From: JAFGCL01 sp964492335
GTDB taxonomy: Bacteria; Chloroflexota; Dehalococcoidia; UBA2247; RBG-13-53-26
Length of the DNA stretch: 64,000 nt
Assembly: GCA_964492335.1 (NCBI GenBank)
Contig: CAZBJX010000003.1
Span: 81,683 to 145,682 of the forward strand
Reading direction: 5' to 3'
In this document: positions 7,798 to 15,952 of the stretch, piece after piece
How the letters are laid out: each line of letters begins with the position of its first letter
Position numbering within the stretch: the stretch's first letter is position 1
Notes under the pieces: generated by a model
Told to the model about the DNA's origin: nothing
The model's database searches: none
The model's input: only the letters and a program-made list of their open reading frames with translations
Program-made: the position numbers and the translations under genes

Positions 7798-9270
7798 ATG
7801 GAAGATAAGCGCACTGGGACAGGCCTTGGCATCCGGGTGCTCTCTGTCGTCCACCCGGTGCTCTTCGCCGCCCTGCCCATCCTCTTTCTGTATGCCCAGA
7901 ACACGGGCGAGGTGTCCGGCAGCCAGGTCCGCAAGCCCCTGCTGTGGTCCGTGCTGGGGGCGGCCGGCCTGTGGCTCCTGCTGAGGCCCCTGATGAAGGA
8001 CCCGGTGCGCACGGGCGTGGCCACGTCTATGTGCGTGGTGCTCTTCTTCTCCTACGGCCGGCTGTACGATGCCCTGTCGGGCTGGGGCCTTTTCGAGCCC
8101 CGGCACTGCTATCTGTTCCCGGCCATGCTGCTGCTGCTCGGCTACGGCATCTACTTCATCAGGGCCTTGAGGGCCAACTGGAGCAAGCCGGCCAGGGTGA
8201 TGAGCGTGGTGGCCGTGGTGCTGGTCCTGGTGAACGTTGTCGGCGCGTCATGGAGCGCCCGCGGCCAGGGGCTGTCGACGGATAGTGGGCCCGGCCTTCA
8301 GGAGGTGGCCGCGACGGAGCCCGGTGAAGCAGGGACCATGCCGGACATCTACTACATCATCCTCGACGAATACGCGCACCCGGACACCATGATGGAGTAC
8401 TACGATCACGACAACTCCGGGTTCTTCGACGCCCTGGCCGGCATGGGGTTCTTCGTGGCCTCCGGCAGCCGCTCCTCCTACAATGTGACCCAGTGGTCGC
8501 TGGCGGCGTCGCTCAACATGGAGTACCTGCCCGCCGGGTCCTACCACCAGGAAGCCTGTGACAGAATGGCCCGCGGCACGGTGGTCAGCCTGCTCAAGTC
8601 GCTGGGGTACAGGTATGTCTACTCCGGGGTGTGGTTCACCCAGGAAGAGGTCGGCGCTGACGTCTTCTACAACTTCTACCGCCAGCCCGACGGCGGCTCG
8701 GTGGTCAGCGACCTGTCCCGGACGCTGTGGAACACCACCATGGCCCGGCCGTTCTATGACTACCTGACGGGGGACACGTACATGGGCCGCTTCCGGTCCT
8801 CGATAGCCGACCAGATAGAGTGCCTGAAGGCCATGCCCGATGTCGAGGGGCCCAAGTTCGTGTTCACCCACATCCTGTGCCCGCATGACCCCTTCGGTTT
8901 CGGCCCCAACGGGGAGCCGGTGGACCCGGCCAGGGCCTTTGACTACCAGGACAAGGAGCTGTACCTGGGCCAGTACATCTACATCACGCGGCAGATCCAA
9001 GAGGTGGTGGCCGGCATACTGGAGCGGTCGGCCACCGAGCCCATCATCATCCTCCAGTCGGACCACGGGTTGAGGCAGCACATCGGCCTGGAGATCGACG
9101 GGAATGAGTGGCGCAAGATCCTCAATGCCTATTACCTGCCCGGCGATGGCGCGCAGGCGCTGTATGACTCCATATCACCGGTCAATTCCTTTCGGGTGAT
9201 ATTCGACCGCTATTTCGGGACCGACTACGGTCTGCTGGAGGACACGCTGCCGCTTCCAGCCGACAGTTGA
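7798..9270 (+). CDS. Membrane-anchored sulfatase/alkaline-phosphatase superfamily protein
   Basis: A 490-residue protein with five N-terminal membrane helices (~14-34, 48-62, 71-90, 101-122, 131-150), then an extracytoplasmic sulfatase-like domain beginning PDIYYIILDEYA. Later metal-site-like segments THILCPHDPF and LQSDHGLR are present. This architecture resembles LtaS/phosphoethanolamine-transferase-like enzymes and is common in surface-polysaccharide loci. ATG 7798 has GGAGGAG only 2 bases upstream, which is tight, so the true start is uncertain. A domain protein follows 16 bases downstream; the convergent genes beyond encode a methyltransferase and small membrane protein of the same kind of locus. 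A phosphotransfer or esterase role on surface glycans is inference. Confidence 0.78.
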   Translation: MEDKRTGTGLGIRVLSVVHPVLFAALPILFLYAQNTGEVSGSQVRKPLLWSVLGAAGLWLLLRPLMKDPVRTGVATSMCVVLFFSYGRLYDALSGWGLFEPRHCYLFPAMLLLLGYGIYFIRALRANWSKPARVMSVVAVVLVLVNVVGASWSARGQGLSTDSGPGLQEVAATEPGEAGTMPDIYYIILDEYAHPDTMMEYYDHDNSGFFDALAGMGFFVASGSRSSYNVTQWSLAASLNMEYLPAGSYHQEACDRMARGTVVSLLKSLGYRYVYSGVWFTQEEVGADVFYNFYRQPDGGSVVSDLSRTLWNTTMARPFYDYLTGDTYMGRFRSSIADQIECLKAMPDVEGPKFVFTHILCPHDPFGFGPNGEPVDPARAFDYQDKELYLGQYIYITRQIQEVVAGILERSATEPIIILQSDHGLRQHIGLEIDGNEWRKILNAYYLPGDGAQALYDSISPVNSFRVIFDRYFGTDYGLLEDTLPLPADS

Positions 9271-9286
9271 TGGAGGAGGCTTTGTG

Positions 9287-9853
9287 ATGGAGAGAGTGGG
9301 CAGATGGTTCCGGGACCACCGCCGGGCGTTGCTGGTGCACGGCTCGGTCCTGACGGCCTTTCTGCTCTTCTGTCTGTTCGTCTCCCCGGGGCTCTTCGAG
9401 AGGCTCGAGGGGGCGCGCAACGTCTCGGCGATGGTGGACGTCGCTTTGCCCGAGCCGGCGGACGACATCTGCTTCTGGGTGGATTCCTATACCTGCGGGG
9501 AGCAGGTGATTGAGGTCCGGGGCTGGGCCTTCGTCGACATCCCCGGCTGCGAGATCGGCCGGACCAGCATTATCCTGCAGTCGAGCGAGGGGCACTTCGC
9601 CTTCGACCCCTTGGTCCAGATGAGGAGGGAAGTGACCACATTCCATGGCGGCCCGGACCGGGACCTGGACTGGACGGGGTTCCTCTGCCGCATTCCGGCG
9701 GAAGGGGTGGTCAACGGCCAGTATGCCCTGGCGATCTTGATCCAGGGGGTGGACGAGGCCTTTCTGCAGATCATCGGGATCGAGGTGGAGAGAACGGACG
9801 CCGGGTTCAGTTCACTGAAAGACGACATCCTGTACGGAAGGTGGGTGGGCTAA
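9287..9853 (+). CDS. Single-pass anchored extracytoplasmic domain protein, unknown function
   Basis: 188 residues: a short positively charged N-terminus, one membrane helix (~15-37, HGSVLTAFLLFCLFVSPG) and a ~130-residue outside domain with a two-cysteine segment (FWVDSYTCGEQVIEVRGWAF). I do not recognise a named family. ATG 9287 is preferred over GTG 9284 because of GGAGGAGG 7 bases before. It follows the sulfatase-like gene by 16 bases and is probably co-transcribed. Confidence 0.7.
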   Translation: MERVGRWFRDHRRALLVHGSVLTAFLLFCLFVSPGLFERLEGARNVSAMVDVALPEPADDICFWVDSYTCGEQVIEVRGWAFVDIPGCEIGRTSIILQSSEGHFAFDPLVQMRREVTTFHGGPDRDLDWTGFLCRIPAEGVVNGQYALAILIQGVDEAFLQIIGIEVERTDAGFSSLKDDILYGRWVG

Positions 9854-9892
9854 GGGCAGAGGGCTCCGCGGGCCCCTCAAGCGAAGGCCCGT

Positions 9893-11287
9893 CTAGCGGC
9901 CCCTGCGCCGCATCAGGTACACCACGCGGTCGGAGCCGGCCACCGGCTGCGTGGCCTCGATGACGAAGCGCCGCCCGAAAGCGCTCTCGAAGGCCGGCTG
10001 CGTGTAGCCGGAGAAGACATCCTCCCTGGAGGCCAGGAGCCTCTGGACCTGCGAGTCGCTCCGGGGCACGAACTCCACGATCAGGGCCTGGCCGATGTCG
10101 GCGAAGAAGTCCGCGATCCCCTCCAGCGGCGTGTTGTTCGATATGGCCAGGTGATGGACCAGGGCCAGGGCCAGGACGGCGCCGGCCGGGCCCCGCTCCG
10201 GGAGCGACATCCGCTCCCTGTTGCGCCAGCCGATGCCCGGGCTGGGGTTGGTCAGGTCGGCCAGGAGCGGCAGGATGTTCTTCTCGCCCTGCCGGCGGCA
10301 CTCCAGGTAGTTCTTCTCCACGGCGGCCGGGTCGATGTCGAAGGATATGGTCCTCATCCCCGCGCCGGCGGCAATGCGGCTGAACTGGCCGGTGTTGGCG
10401 CCCAGGTCCCAGACGGCGCCGGCGGGGCGGGCGGCCTCCAGGTACCGGGCCACTGTCTGCTTCTTGTTCTCGAAGGCCTCCGCGGAGTAGTTGGTGTCCT
10501 GGTAGTAGTCGCCCCACTGGGTGCCGCGGGGCTTCCAGGCCAGTTTGCCGATGCCGGACTCCAGGCTGCGGATGATGCCGGTCAGCCCCAGCCGGCTCAG
10601 CCTGGGGCGCCTGATGTCTATCTGCCGGTCGGCGTACCGGGCCTGGCTTCGGGCATGAAGGTGGATGTGGGGCAGAAGGGAGGGAGAGAGCCGCGTCCAG
10701 CGGGGGAGGAGCCTGCCGGCCAGGTCCAGGGGGATGCCGTCCAGGTGGACGCGCAGCAACTGGCCCAGCCGGACATCGCGGCAGCTCATCAGGGCCAGGG
10801 GGGCCAGGAAGTGCTGGCAGAACTGCCGGTAGGCCACCCAGGGGCTGCCCTCGCGGTAGACCTCGAAGGACAGGGTGTCGATGAGTACCGGCTTCCCCCC
10901 GGCGAACTGGATGTTGTAGGCGGTGCAGTCCTTGAGGGACATGCCGGACTCCATGGCCCTGGCCTGGATGGTCAGGGTGGCCAGGGCGGCGTCCTTCAGC
11001 TGGCTGAAGCTCCACTCGTAGGGGTAGGATATGAACGGCACCGGCTCCGGCCGCAGCAGCCTGTAGGCCCCCTCCGGCCGGGCGTCGCCGAAGGGCACTT
11101 CATCGTGGGGGACCAGGAGGCCGTCGTGGACCAAGGCGCGGTAGAGCCCGGACTCCATCAGGCGGTCGTAATGCTCGCTGTAGACCGTGTTTACCTGGCG
11201 GTACAGGGAGCCGTCCCGGCGGAAGACGAAGCCGGCGGGGTCCCGGAAGGACCCGGGGGCGGGCTCAGCGTTGCCTGGGCTCTCCAC
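9893..11287 (-). CDS. Class I SAM-dependent methyltransferase
   Basis: About 464 residues. The N-terminal half (FRDPAGFVF, YPYEWSFSQLKDAALATL, DCTAYNIQF, AYRQFCQHFLAPLAL) is a conserved module of methyltransferases found in surface-polysaccharide loci. The C-terminal half holds AdoMet motif I VWDLGANTGQFSRIA and an acidic FDID segment. No ATG fits; GTG 11287 gives a 23-base overlap with the upstream small gene and AGGAAGG directly before it, so the start is approximate. Acceptor is unknown; a glycan or lipid-carrier intermediate is a reasonable inference from context. Confidence 0.8.
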   Translation of the reverse strand: MESPGNAEPAPGSFRDPAGFVFRRDGSLYRQVNTVYSEHYDRLMESGLYRALVHDGLLVPHDEVPFGDARPEGAYRLLRPEPVPFISYPYEWSFSQLKDAALATLTIQARAMESGMSLKDCTAYNIQFAGGKPVLIDTLSFEVYREGSPWVAYRQFCQHFLAPLALMSCRDVRLGQLLRVHLDGIPLDLAGRLLPRWTRLSPSLLPHIHLHARSQARYADRQIDIRRPRLSRLGLTGIIRSLESGIGKLAWKPRGTQWGDYYQDTNYSAEAFENKKQTVARYLEAARPAGAVWDLGANTGQFSRIAAGAGMRTISFDIDPAAVEKNYLECRRQGEKNILPLLADLTNPSPGIGWRNRERMSLPERGPAGAVLALALVHHLAISNNTPLEGIADFFADIGQALIVEFVPRSDSQVQRLLASREDVFSGYTQPAFESAFGRRFVIEATQPVAGSDRVVYLMRRRGR

Positions 11288-11504
11288 CCTTCCTGGCCTT
11301 GAAGAGAAGGCTGGTGGCGAAGGTCTTGATCTGCTTCCAGAACATGCCGATGGCCACCAGTCCGGCGGCCACGGCCCCGATGATGGCCTGAAGCACCAGG
11401 CTGCCGGAGCCCGGGTCGATGTAGTGACGGAGCGCCTCGCCCAGAGGCAGCGCAATGACGATCGCCATGAAGGGTGCGCCCTTCGGCAGCCGAATATGGG
11501 CCAT
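11265..11504 (-). CDS. Small two-helix membrane protein (YIDPGSGS type)
   Basis: A 79-residue protein with two hydrophobic segments (~11-24 and ~36-55), the motif YIDPGSGS and a basic tail. Short proteins with this YIDPGxGS signature recur beside sulfatase-like and methyltransferase genes in polysaccharide loci, though their function is undefined. ATG 11504 has GGAGG at good spacing. The end overlaps the methyltransferase start. Confidence 0.7.
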   Translation of the reverse strand: MAHIRLPKGAPFMAIVIALPLGEALRHYIDPGSGSLVLQAIIGAVAAGLVAIGMFWKQIKTFATSLLFKARKGGEPRQR

Positions 11505-11586
11505 GTCCACCTCCTGCGGATACTTGCCGGCCGGGGCTGCGGGTGCTTCTTCCATGCGCAATCGGGCGCGCCCACGCCTCGCAGAC

Positions 11587-11596
11587 ATGGTAGCAC
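11587..11596 (-). promoter_or_regulatory. Extended -10 promoter
   Basis: Reads GTGTGCTACCAT on the minus strand (TACCAT 11592-11587), about 80 bases before the small membrane protein start. Confidence 0.5.
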
Positions 11597-11667
11597 ACGG
11601 ACGCTGAGCATGCAAACAGACGCGCGCTGCCCGGCCGGGGGGATTGAGCTTCCCCCCGGCCATGCAC

Positions 11668-11726
11668 TATAATCCCATCACCGGCCGGGAGGACCTGCCC
11701 GGCCGGCCCGCCCGCCGGGCAGGTCC
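11668..11726 (+). promoter_or_regulatory. pgk promoter (-10) and leader hairpin
   Basis: TATAAT at 11668-11673 is followed by a perfect 13-bp stem GGACCTGCCCGGC/GCCGGGCAGGTCC (11691-11703/11714-11726) in the leader of the glycolytic operon. No U-tract follows the hairpin. Confidence 0.5.
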
Positions 11727-11763
11727 GGGCCCGCCGGCCCGGGCAGGCGAAGGGGGTAGCGCA

Positions 11764-12948
11764 TTGAACAAGAAGACCGTCAGAGACATCGACGTCACCG
11801 GCCGCAGGGTGCTGGTGCGGGTGGACTTCAATGTCCCCCTGGACAAGAAGACCAACGAGATCACCGATGACACCCGCATCCAGGCGGCCCTGCCCACCAT
11901 CCGCTACCTCATCGAGCGCCGGGCCAGGGTCATCCTCTGCTCGCACCTGGGCCGCCCGAAGGGCGTGACCCCCGGGCTCAGCCTCAAGCCGGTGGCCGCC
12001 CGCCTGGCCGGGCTGCTGGGCCGGCCGGTGGGGACGGTTGATGACTGCGTGGGCCCGAAAGCGGAAGCGGCGGCGGCGGCCCTGGGAGAGGGCGGGGTGC
12101 TGCTCCTGGAGAACCTGCGCTTCCACGAGGAGGAGGAGAAGAACGACCCGGCCTTCGCCCGGTCCCTGGCCTCCCTGGCCGATATCTACGTCAACGACGC
12201 CTTCGGGACGGCCCACCGGGCCCATGCCTCGACGGCGGGAGTCACCGCGTACCTCCCGGCTGTGGCGGGCTTCCTCTTGGAGAAGGAGCTGGAGCACCTG
12301 GGCCGGGCCCTGGCCAATCCCGGGCGCCCCTTCACCATGATCGTGGGCGGGGCCAAGGTGAGCGACAAGATCGTCATGCTGGAGAATATCCTGGCCCGGG
12401 TGGACGCCCTGGTCATCGGCGGCGGCATGGCCAATACCTTCCTCAAGGCGCAGGGGTATGATGTGGGCAGTTCCCGGGTGGAGGGCGAGCAGCTCGAGTT
12501 CGCCCGGGCCCTGGTGGCCCGCGCCGGGGAGAAGGGGGTCCGCCTGCTCCTGCCCTGCGACGCCGAGGCGGCGGAGAGGTTCGAGGCGGAGTCGCCCCAC
12601 CGGACGGTGACCGTGGACCGGGTCCCCCCGGGGTGGATGCTGCTGGACATCGGCCCGGAGACGGTGAAGAGCTTCGCCGCGGAGATCGGCCGCTCCCGGA
12701 CCGTGGTGTGGAACGGGCCCATGGGGGTCTTCGAGTTCCCGGTGTTTGCCCGGGGGACGCAGGCCATCGCCGCCCTGCTGGCGGGGATGGAGGCCACCAC
12801 CATCATCGGGGGCGGGGACACCGCGGCCGCGGTGGAGCAACTGGGGCTGGCGGACAGGATGACCCACGTTTCCACCGGGGGAGGCGCCTCCCTGGAGTTC
12901 CTGGAGGGTAAGACCCTGCCCGGGGTGGCCGCCCTCGAGGACAGGTAG
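11764..12948 (+). CDS. pgk: Phosphoglycerate kinase
   Basis: 394 residues, full length. Interconverts 1,3-bisphosphoglycerate plus ADP and 3-phosphoglycerate plus ATP. Signatures: VLVRVDFNVPL near the N-terminus, HLGRPKG, WNGPMGVFEFPVF and the nucleotide loop GGGDTAAAVE. I start at TTG 11764 (MNKKTVRDIDV) behind GAAGGGGGT; an upstream in-frame ATG at 11644 lies before the promoter -10. First gene of pgk-apgM-tpiA-miaA. Confidence 0.95.
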   Translation: MNKKTVRDIDVTGRRVLVRVDFNVPLDKKTNEITDDTRIQAALPTIRYLIERRARVILCSHLGRPKGVTPGLSLKPVAARLAGLLGRPVGTVDDCVGPKAEAAAAALGEGGVLLLENLRFHEEEEKNDPAFARSLASLADIYVNDAFGTAHRAHASTAGVTAYLPAVAGFLLEKELEHLGRALANPGRPFTMIVGGAKVSDKIVMLENILARVDALVIGGGMANTFLKAQGYDVGSSRVEGEQLEFARALVARAGEKGVRLLLPCDAEAAERFEAESPHRTVTVDRVPPGWMLLDIGPETVKSFAAEIGRSRTVVWNGPMGVFEFPVFARGTQAIAALLAGMEATTIIGGGDTAAAVEQLGLADRMTHVSTGGGASLEFLEGKTLPGVAALEDR

Positions 12949-12951
12949 GCC

Positions 12952-14157
12952 ATGGACAGGATGGGGCATATCAGCCGGCTGGCCAGGGTCTCCCCTGGAA
13001 AGATCGTCCTGGTGGTGCTGGACGGCCTGGGCGGGCTGCCCGACCCGGCGACGGGGCTGACGGAGCTGGAGACGGCCAGGACCCCCAACCTGGACCGGCT
13101 GGCCAGGGAGGGCATCTGCGGCCTCTCCGAGCCGCTGGGGCCGGGGCTGACGCCGGGCAGCGGCCCGGGGCACCTGGGGCTCTTCGGGTATGACCCGTTC
13201 TCCTTCGTCATCGGCCGGGGGGTGCTGGAGGCCCTGGGCATCGACTTCCCGCTGGAGAAGGGGGAGGTGGCCGCCCGGGGCAACTTCTGCACCGTGGACG
13301 GGAAGGGCCTGATTACCGACCGGCGGGCGGGCCGTATCTCGACCCGGGTCTGCCGCGAGCTGTGCGGGGAGCTGGGGGGGATCGCGCTGCCCGGGGTGGA
13401 GGCCCTGGTGACGGCGGTCGAGGGCCACCGGTTCCTGCTGGTGCTGCGGGGCGCCGGCCTGTCGCCGGACCTGGCCGACTCCGACCCGCAGCTGACGGGC
13501 GTGGCGCCCCCGGATGTGGCGGCCCTTTCCGAGGGGGCCGGGGCCACCGCGGCCCTGGTCAACCAGTGGGTGGGGAAGGCCCGGGAGGTGCTGGCCGGGC
13601 ACCACCCGGCCAACATGGTGGTGCTGCGGGGCTTCTCGGAGCTGCCCCACCTGCCGTCCATGGGGGAGCTGTTCAAGCTGGACCCGGTGGCCATCGCCGC
13701 CTACCCCATGTACCGGGGGCTGGCCCGCCTGGTGGGGATGAAGGTGGTCTCCTGCGGGCGGGAGCTTGCGGATGAGTTCGCCGTGCTGGAGCAGCACTAC
13801 GCGGGGCACGACTACCTCTTCCTGCACATCAAGAAGACCGACACGGCCGGCGAGGACGGCGACTTCCGGCGCAAGGTGGAGGCCATCGAGGAGGTGGACG
13901 CGCTGATGCCGCGGGTGGTGGCGCTGGGGCCGGACGTTATCGCGGTGACCGGGGACCACTCCACGCCGGCGCGGATGAAGGCCCACAGCTGGCACCCGGT
14001 CCCTTTCCTGCTGCGCTCGCCGCTTTGCCGGCCCGACGAGGCGGCCGAGTTCTCGGAGCGGGCCTGCGCCAGGGGCGGGCTGGGGCGCTTCCCGGCGCTG
14101 GACATCACGCCGCTGGCCCTGGCCCATGCGCAGAAGCTGGCCAAGTACGGTGCCTGA
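12952..14157 (+). CDS. apgM: 2,3-bisphosphoglycerate-independent phosphoglycerate mutase, archaeal type
   Basis: 401 residues of the ApgM/alkaline-phosphatase-fold family, which converts 3- to 2-phosphoglycerate without a bisphosphoglycerate cofactor. Seen: LVVLDGLGGLPDP (metal Asp), TPNLDRLAREG, GSGPGHLGLFGYDP (Ser nucleophile region), HIKKTDTAGEDGD and TGDHSTPARMKAHSWHPVP metal-ligand segments. It begins 3 bases after pgk. A second in-frame ATG is at 12961. The stop codon lies inside the first unit of a 19-bp tandem repeat. Confidence 0.93.
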   Translation: MDRMGHISRLARVSPGKIVLVVLDGLGGLPDPATGLTELETARTPNLDRLAREGICGLSEPLGPGLTPGSGPGHLGLFGYDPFSFVIGRGVLEALGIDFPLEKGEVAARGNFCTVDGKGLITDRRAGRISTRVCRELCGELGGIALPGVEALVTAVEGHRFLLVLRGAGLSPDLADSDPQLTGVAPPDVAALSEGAGATAALVNQWVGKAREVLAGHHPANMVVLRGFSELPHLPSMGELFKLDPVAIAAYPMYRGLARLVGMKVVSCGRELADEFAVLEQHYAGHDYLFLHIKKTDTAGEDGDFRRKVEAIEEVDALMPRVVALGPDVIAVTGDHSTPARMKAHSWHPVPFLLRSPLCRPDEAAEFSERACARGGLGRFPALDITPLALAHAQKLAKYGA

Positions 14158-14222
14158 CCCGGGGTACGGAGCCTGACCTTGGGTGCGGAGCCTGACCCGG
14201 TGTACGGAGCCTGACCCGGGGT
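14147..14222 (+). repeat. 19-bp tandem repeat, four units
   Basis: Four units of ACGGAGCCTGACCCGGGGT (14147-14165, 14166-14184, 14185-14203, 14204-14222) with a few substitutions. The first unit contains the apgM stop. Each unit carries an in-register TGA. Confidence 0.8.
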
Positions 14223-14279
14223 GCGGCGGCCGCGGGCCCGTGGCGGCGGCCGCTGGGAGAACGTCGAGAGAGGAGTGAA

Positions 14280-15041
14280 ATGCGTTTGCCGATTATCGCC
14301 GGAAACTGGAAGATGAACACCACCATCGAGGAGGCGGTGGCGCTGGTGCGGGACATGCTGGGTGGCCTGCAGGACATCGAGGGGGCGGAGAAGGTGGTCT
14401 GCCCGCCCTTCGTGTCGCTGGCCGCGGTCAGGCCGGTGCTGGAGCGCTCATCGGTCAGGCTCGGGGCCCAGAACATGCATTTCGAAGAGAAGGGGGCCTT
14501 CACCGGGGAGGTGTCCCCGGGCATGCTGGCCGGGCTCTGCCACTACGTCATCATAGGTCATTCCGAGAGGCGGCAGCTCTTCGGCGAGACGGACGAGACC
14601 GTCAACCGTAAGGTGAAGGCGGCCCTCAAGTTCAAGCTCCTGCCCATCATGTGCGTGGGCGAGACCCTGGCCGAGAACGAGGCCGGCAAGACCGAGGAGG
14701 TGGTCACCAGACAGGTGAAGAAGGGCCTGGAGGGGATCGACAATCCGGGCGGCCTGGTCATCGCCTACGAGCCCATCTGGGCCATAGGCACCGGCAAGGC
14801 GGCCACCGGCAAGCAGGCCAACGCCACCATCGGGCTGGTGCGCCGGACGGTGCGGGACCTCTACGGCGCGGCTGTGGCCGACGCGCTGCGCATCCAGTAC
14901 GGGGGCAGCGTGACCGCGGCCAATATCGTGGAGTTCGTCTCTCAGCCGGAGATAGACGGCGGCCTGGTGGGTGGGGCCAGCCTCAAGGCCCCCGAGTTCG
15001 TCAGCATCGTGGAGCAGACCGCCAAGACCAGGCCCTCATGA
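14280..15041 (+). CDS. tpiA: Triosephosphate isomerase
   Basis: 253 residues, normal length. Interconverts dihydroxyacetone phosphate and glyceraldehyde-3-phosphate. Catalytic residues are in place: K11 (GNWKMN), H94 (IIGHSERR) and E164 (AYEPIWAIGTG), plus the phosphate loop YGGSV. GAGAGGAG precedes ATG 14280. The stop overlaps miaA (ATGA). Confidence 0.97.
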   Translation: MRLPIIAGNWKMNTTIEEAVALVRDMLGGLQDIEGAEKVVCPPFVSLAAVRPVLERSSVRLGAQNMHFEEKGAFTGEVSPGMLAGLCHYVIIGHSERRQLFGETDETVNRKVKAALKFKLLPIMCVGETLAENEAGKTEEVVTRQVKKGLEGIDNPGGLVIAYEPIWAIGTGKAATGKQANATIGLVRRTVRDLYGAAVADALRIQYGGSVTAANIVEFVSQPEIDGGLVGGASLKAPEFVSIVEQTAKTRPS

Positions 15042-15952
15042 GGACCGTGGTGGCCGTGGTGGGCCCCACGGCCGTGGGGAAGAGCCGGCTGGCGGTCGTG
15101 CTGGCCCGGGCCTTCGGCGGGGAGATCATCAGCGCGGACAGCCGCCAGGTCTACCGCTACATGGATATCGGCACCGCCAAGCCGACGGCCCAGGAGCGCT
15201 GCGCCGTGGCCCACCACCTGATCGACGTGGTGGACCCGGATGAGGAGTTCAGCGTGGCCCTCTACCAGCCGCTGGCCGCCGGGGCCATCGGCCGGGTCCT
15301 CCGGGCGGGCAGGCTGCCCATCCTGGTGGGCGGCAGCGGCCTCTACGTCTGGTCGGTGGCGGAGGGGTGGGTGGTGCCGCGTGTCGCGCCTGACCCGGAG
15401 CTGAGGCGGCGCCTGGAGGCGCAGGCCGCCGCCGGGGGCGGCGGGCCCCTGCACCGCGAGCTCGCCAGACTGGACCCGGGGGCGGCCGCCTCCATCGATG
15501 CCCGCAACGTGCGGCGGGTGGTCCGCGCCCTGGAGATATATCACACCACCGGGCGGCCGGGAACGGAGCGGCGGCTCAAGCGCCCGCCGCCGTTCGCCAC
15601 CCTGGTCCTGGGGCTGACCGCCGAGAGGAAGCGCCTCTACCAGATGATCGACCGGCGGGTGGACCGCATGATGGAGCAGGGCCTGGAGCAGGAGGTGAGG
15701 GGGCTGCTGGGGAGGGGCTACGACCCCGGGCTGCCTTCCATGTCCAGCGTGGGCTACCGGGAAATCCGGGAGTTCATCGCCGGCCGGCTGGGCCTGGCCG
15801 CGGCCGTGCAGCGCATCAAGTTCCAGACGCATCGCTTCGCCCGTCAGCAGTATGCCTGGTTTCGGCCTGGCGACCCGCGGGTCCGCTGGTTCGATGTCGA
15901 CCGGGACCCCGAGGCAGGGGCACTGGAGGCCGTTCGAGAGGCGGTGGGCTAG
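15038..15952 (+). CDS. miaA: tRNA dimethylallyltransferase
   Basis: 304 residues. Transfers a dimethylallyl group to A37 of tRNAs reading UNN codons. P-loop GPTAVGKS, ISADSRQVYRYMDIGTAKPT and VGGSGLY are diagnostic, with QTHRFARQQYAWF near the C-terminus. ATG overlaps the tpiA stop (TCATGA). The next gene starts immediately after its TAG. Confidence 0.95.
   Translation: MRTVVAVVGPTAVGKSRLAVVLARAFGGEIISADSRQVYRYMDIGTAKPTAQERCAVAHHLIDVVDPDEEFSVALYQPLAAGAIGRVLRAGRLPILVGGSGLYVWSVAEGWVVPRVAPDPELRRRLEAQAAAGGGGPLHRELARLDPGAAASIDARNVRRVVRALEIYHTTGRPGTERRLKRPPPFATLVLGLTAERKRLYQMIDRRVDRMMEQGLEQEVRGLLGRGYDPGLPSMSSVGYREIREFIAGRLGLAAAVQRIKFQTHRFARQQYAWFRPGDPRVRWFDVDRDPEAGALEAVREAVG

Noticed and set aside
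11191..14127. 978-codon open frame on the minus strand
   Set aside because: Lies wholly antisense to pgk and apgM; high GC removes stop codons and the translation is low-complexity Arg/Pro/Gly/His.
14147..14222. CRISPR or transposon terminal repeats
   Set aside because: Continuous 19-bp tandem units without spacers; simple slippage repeat.
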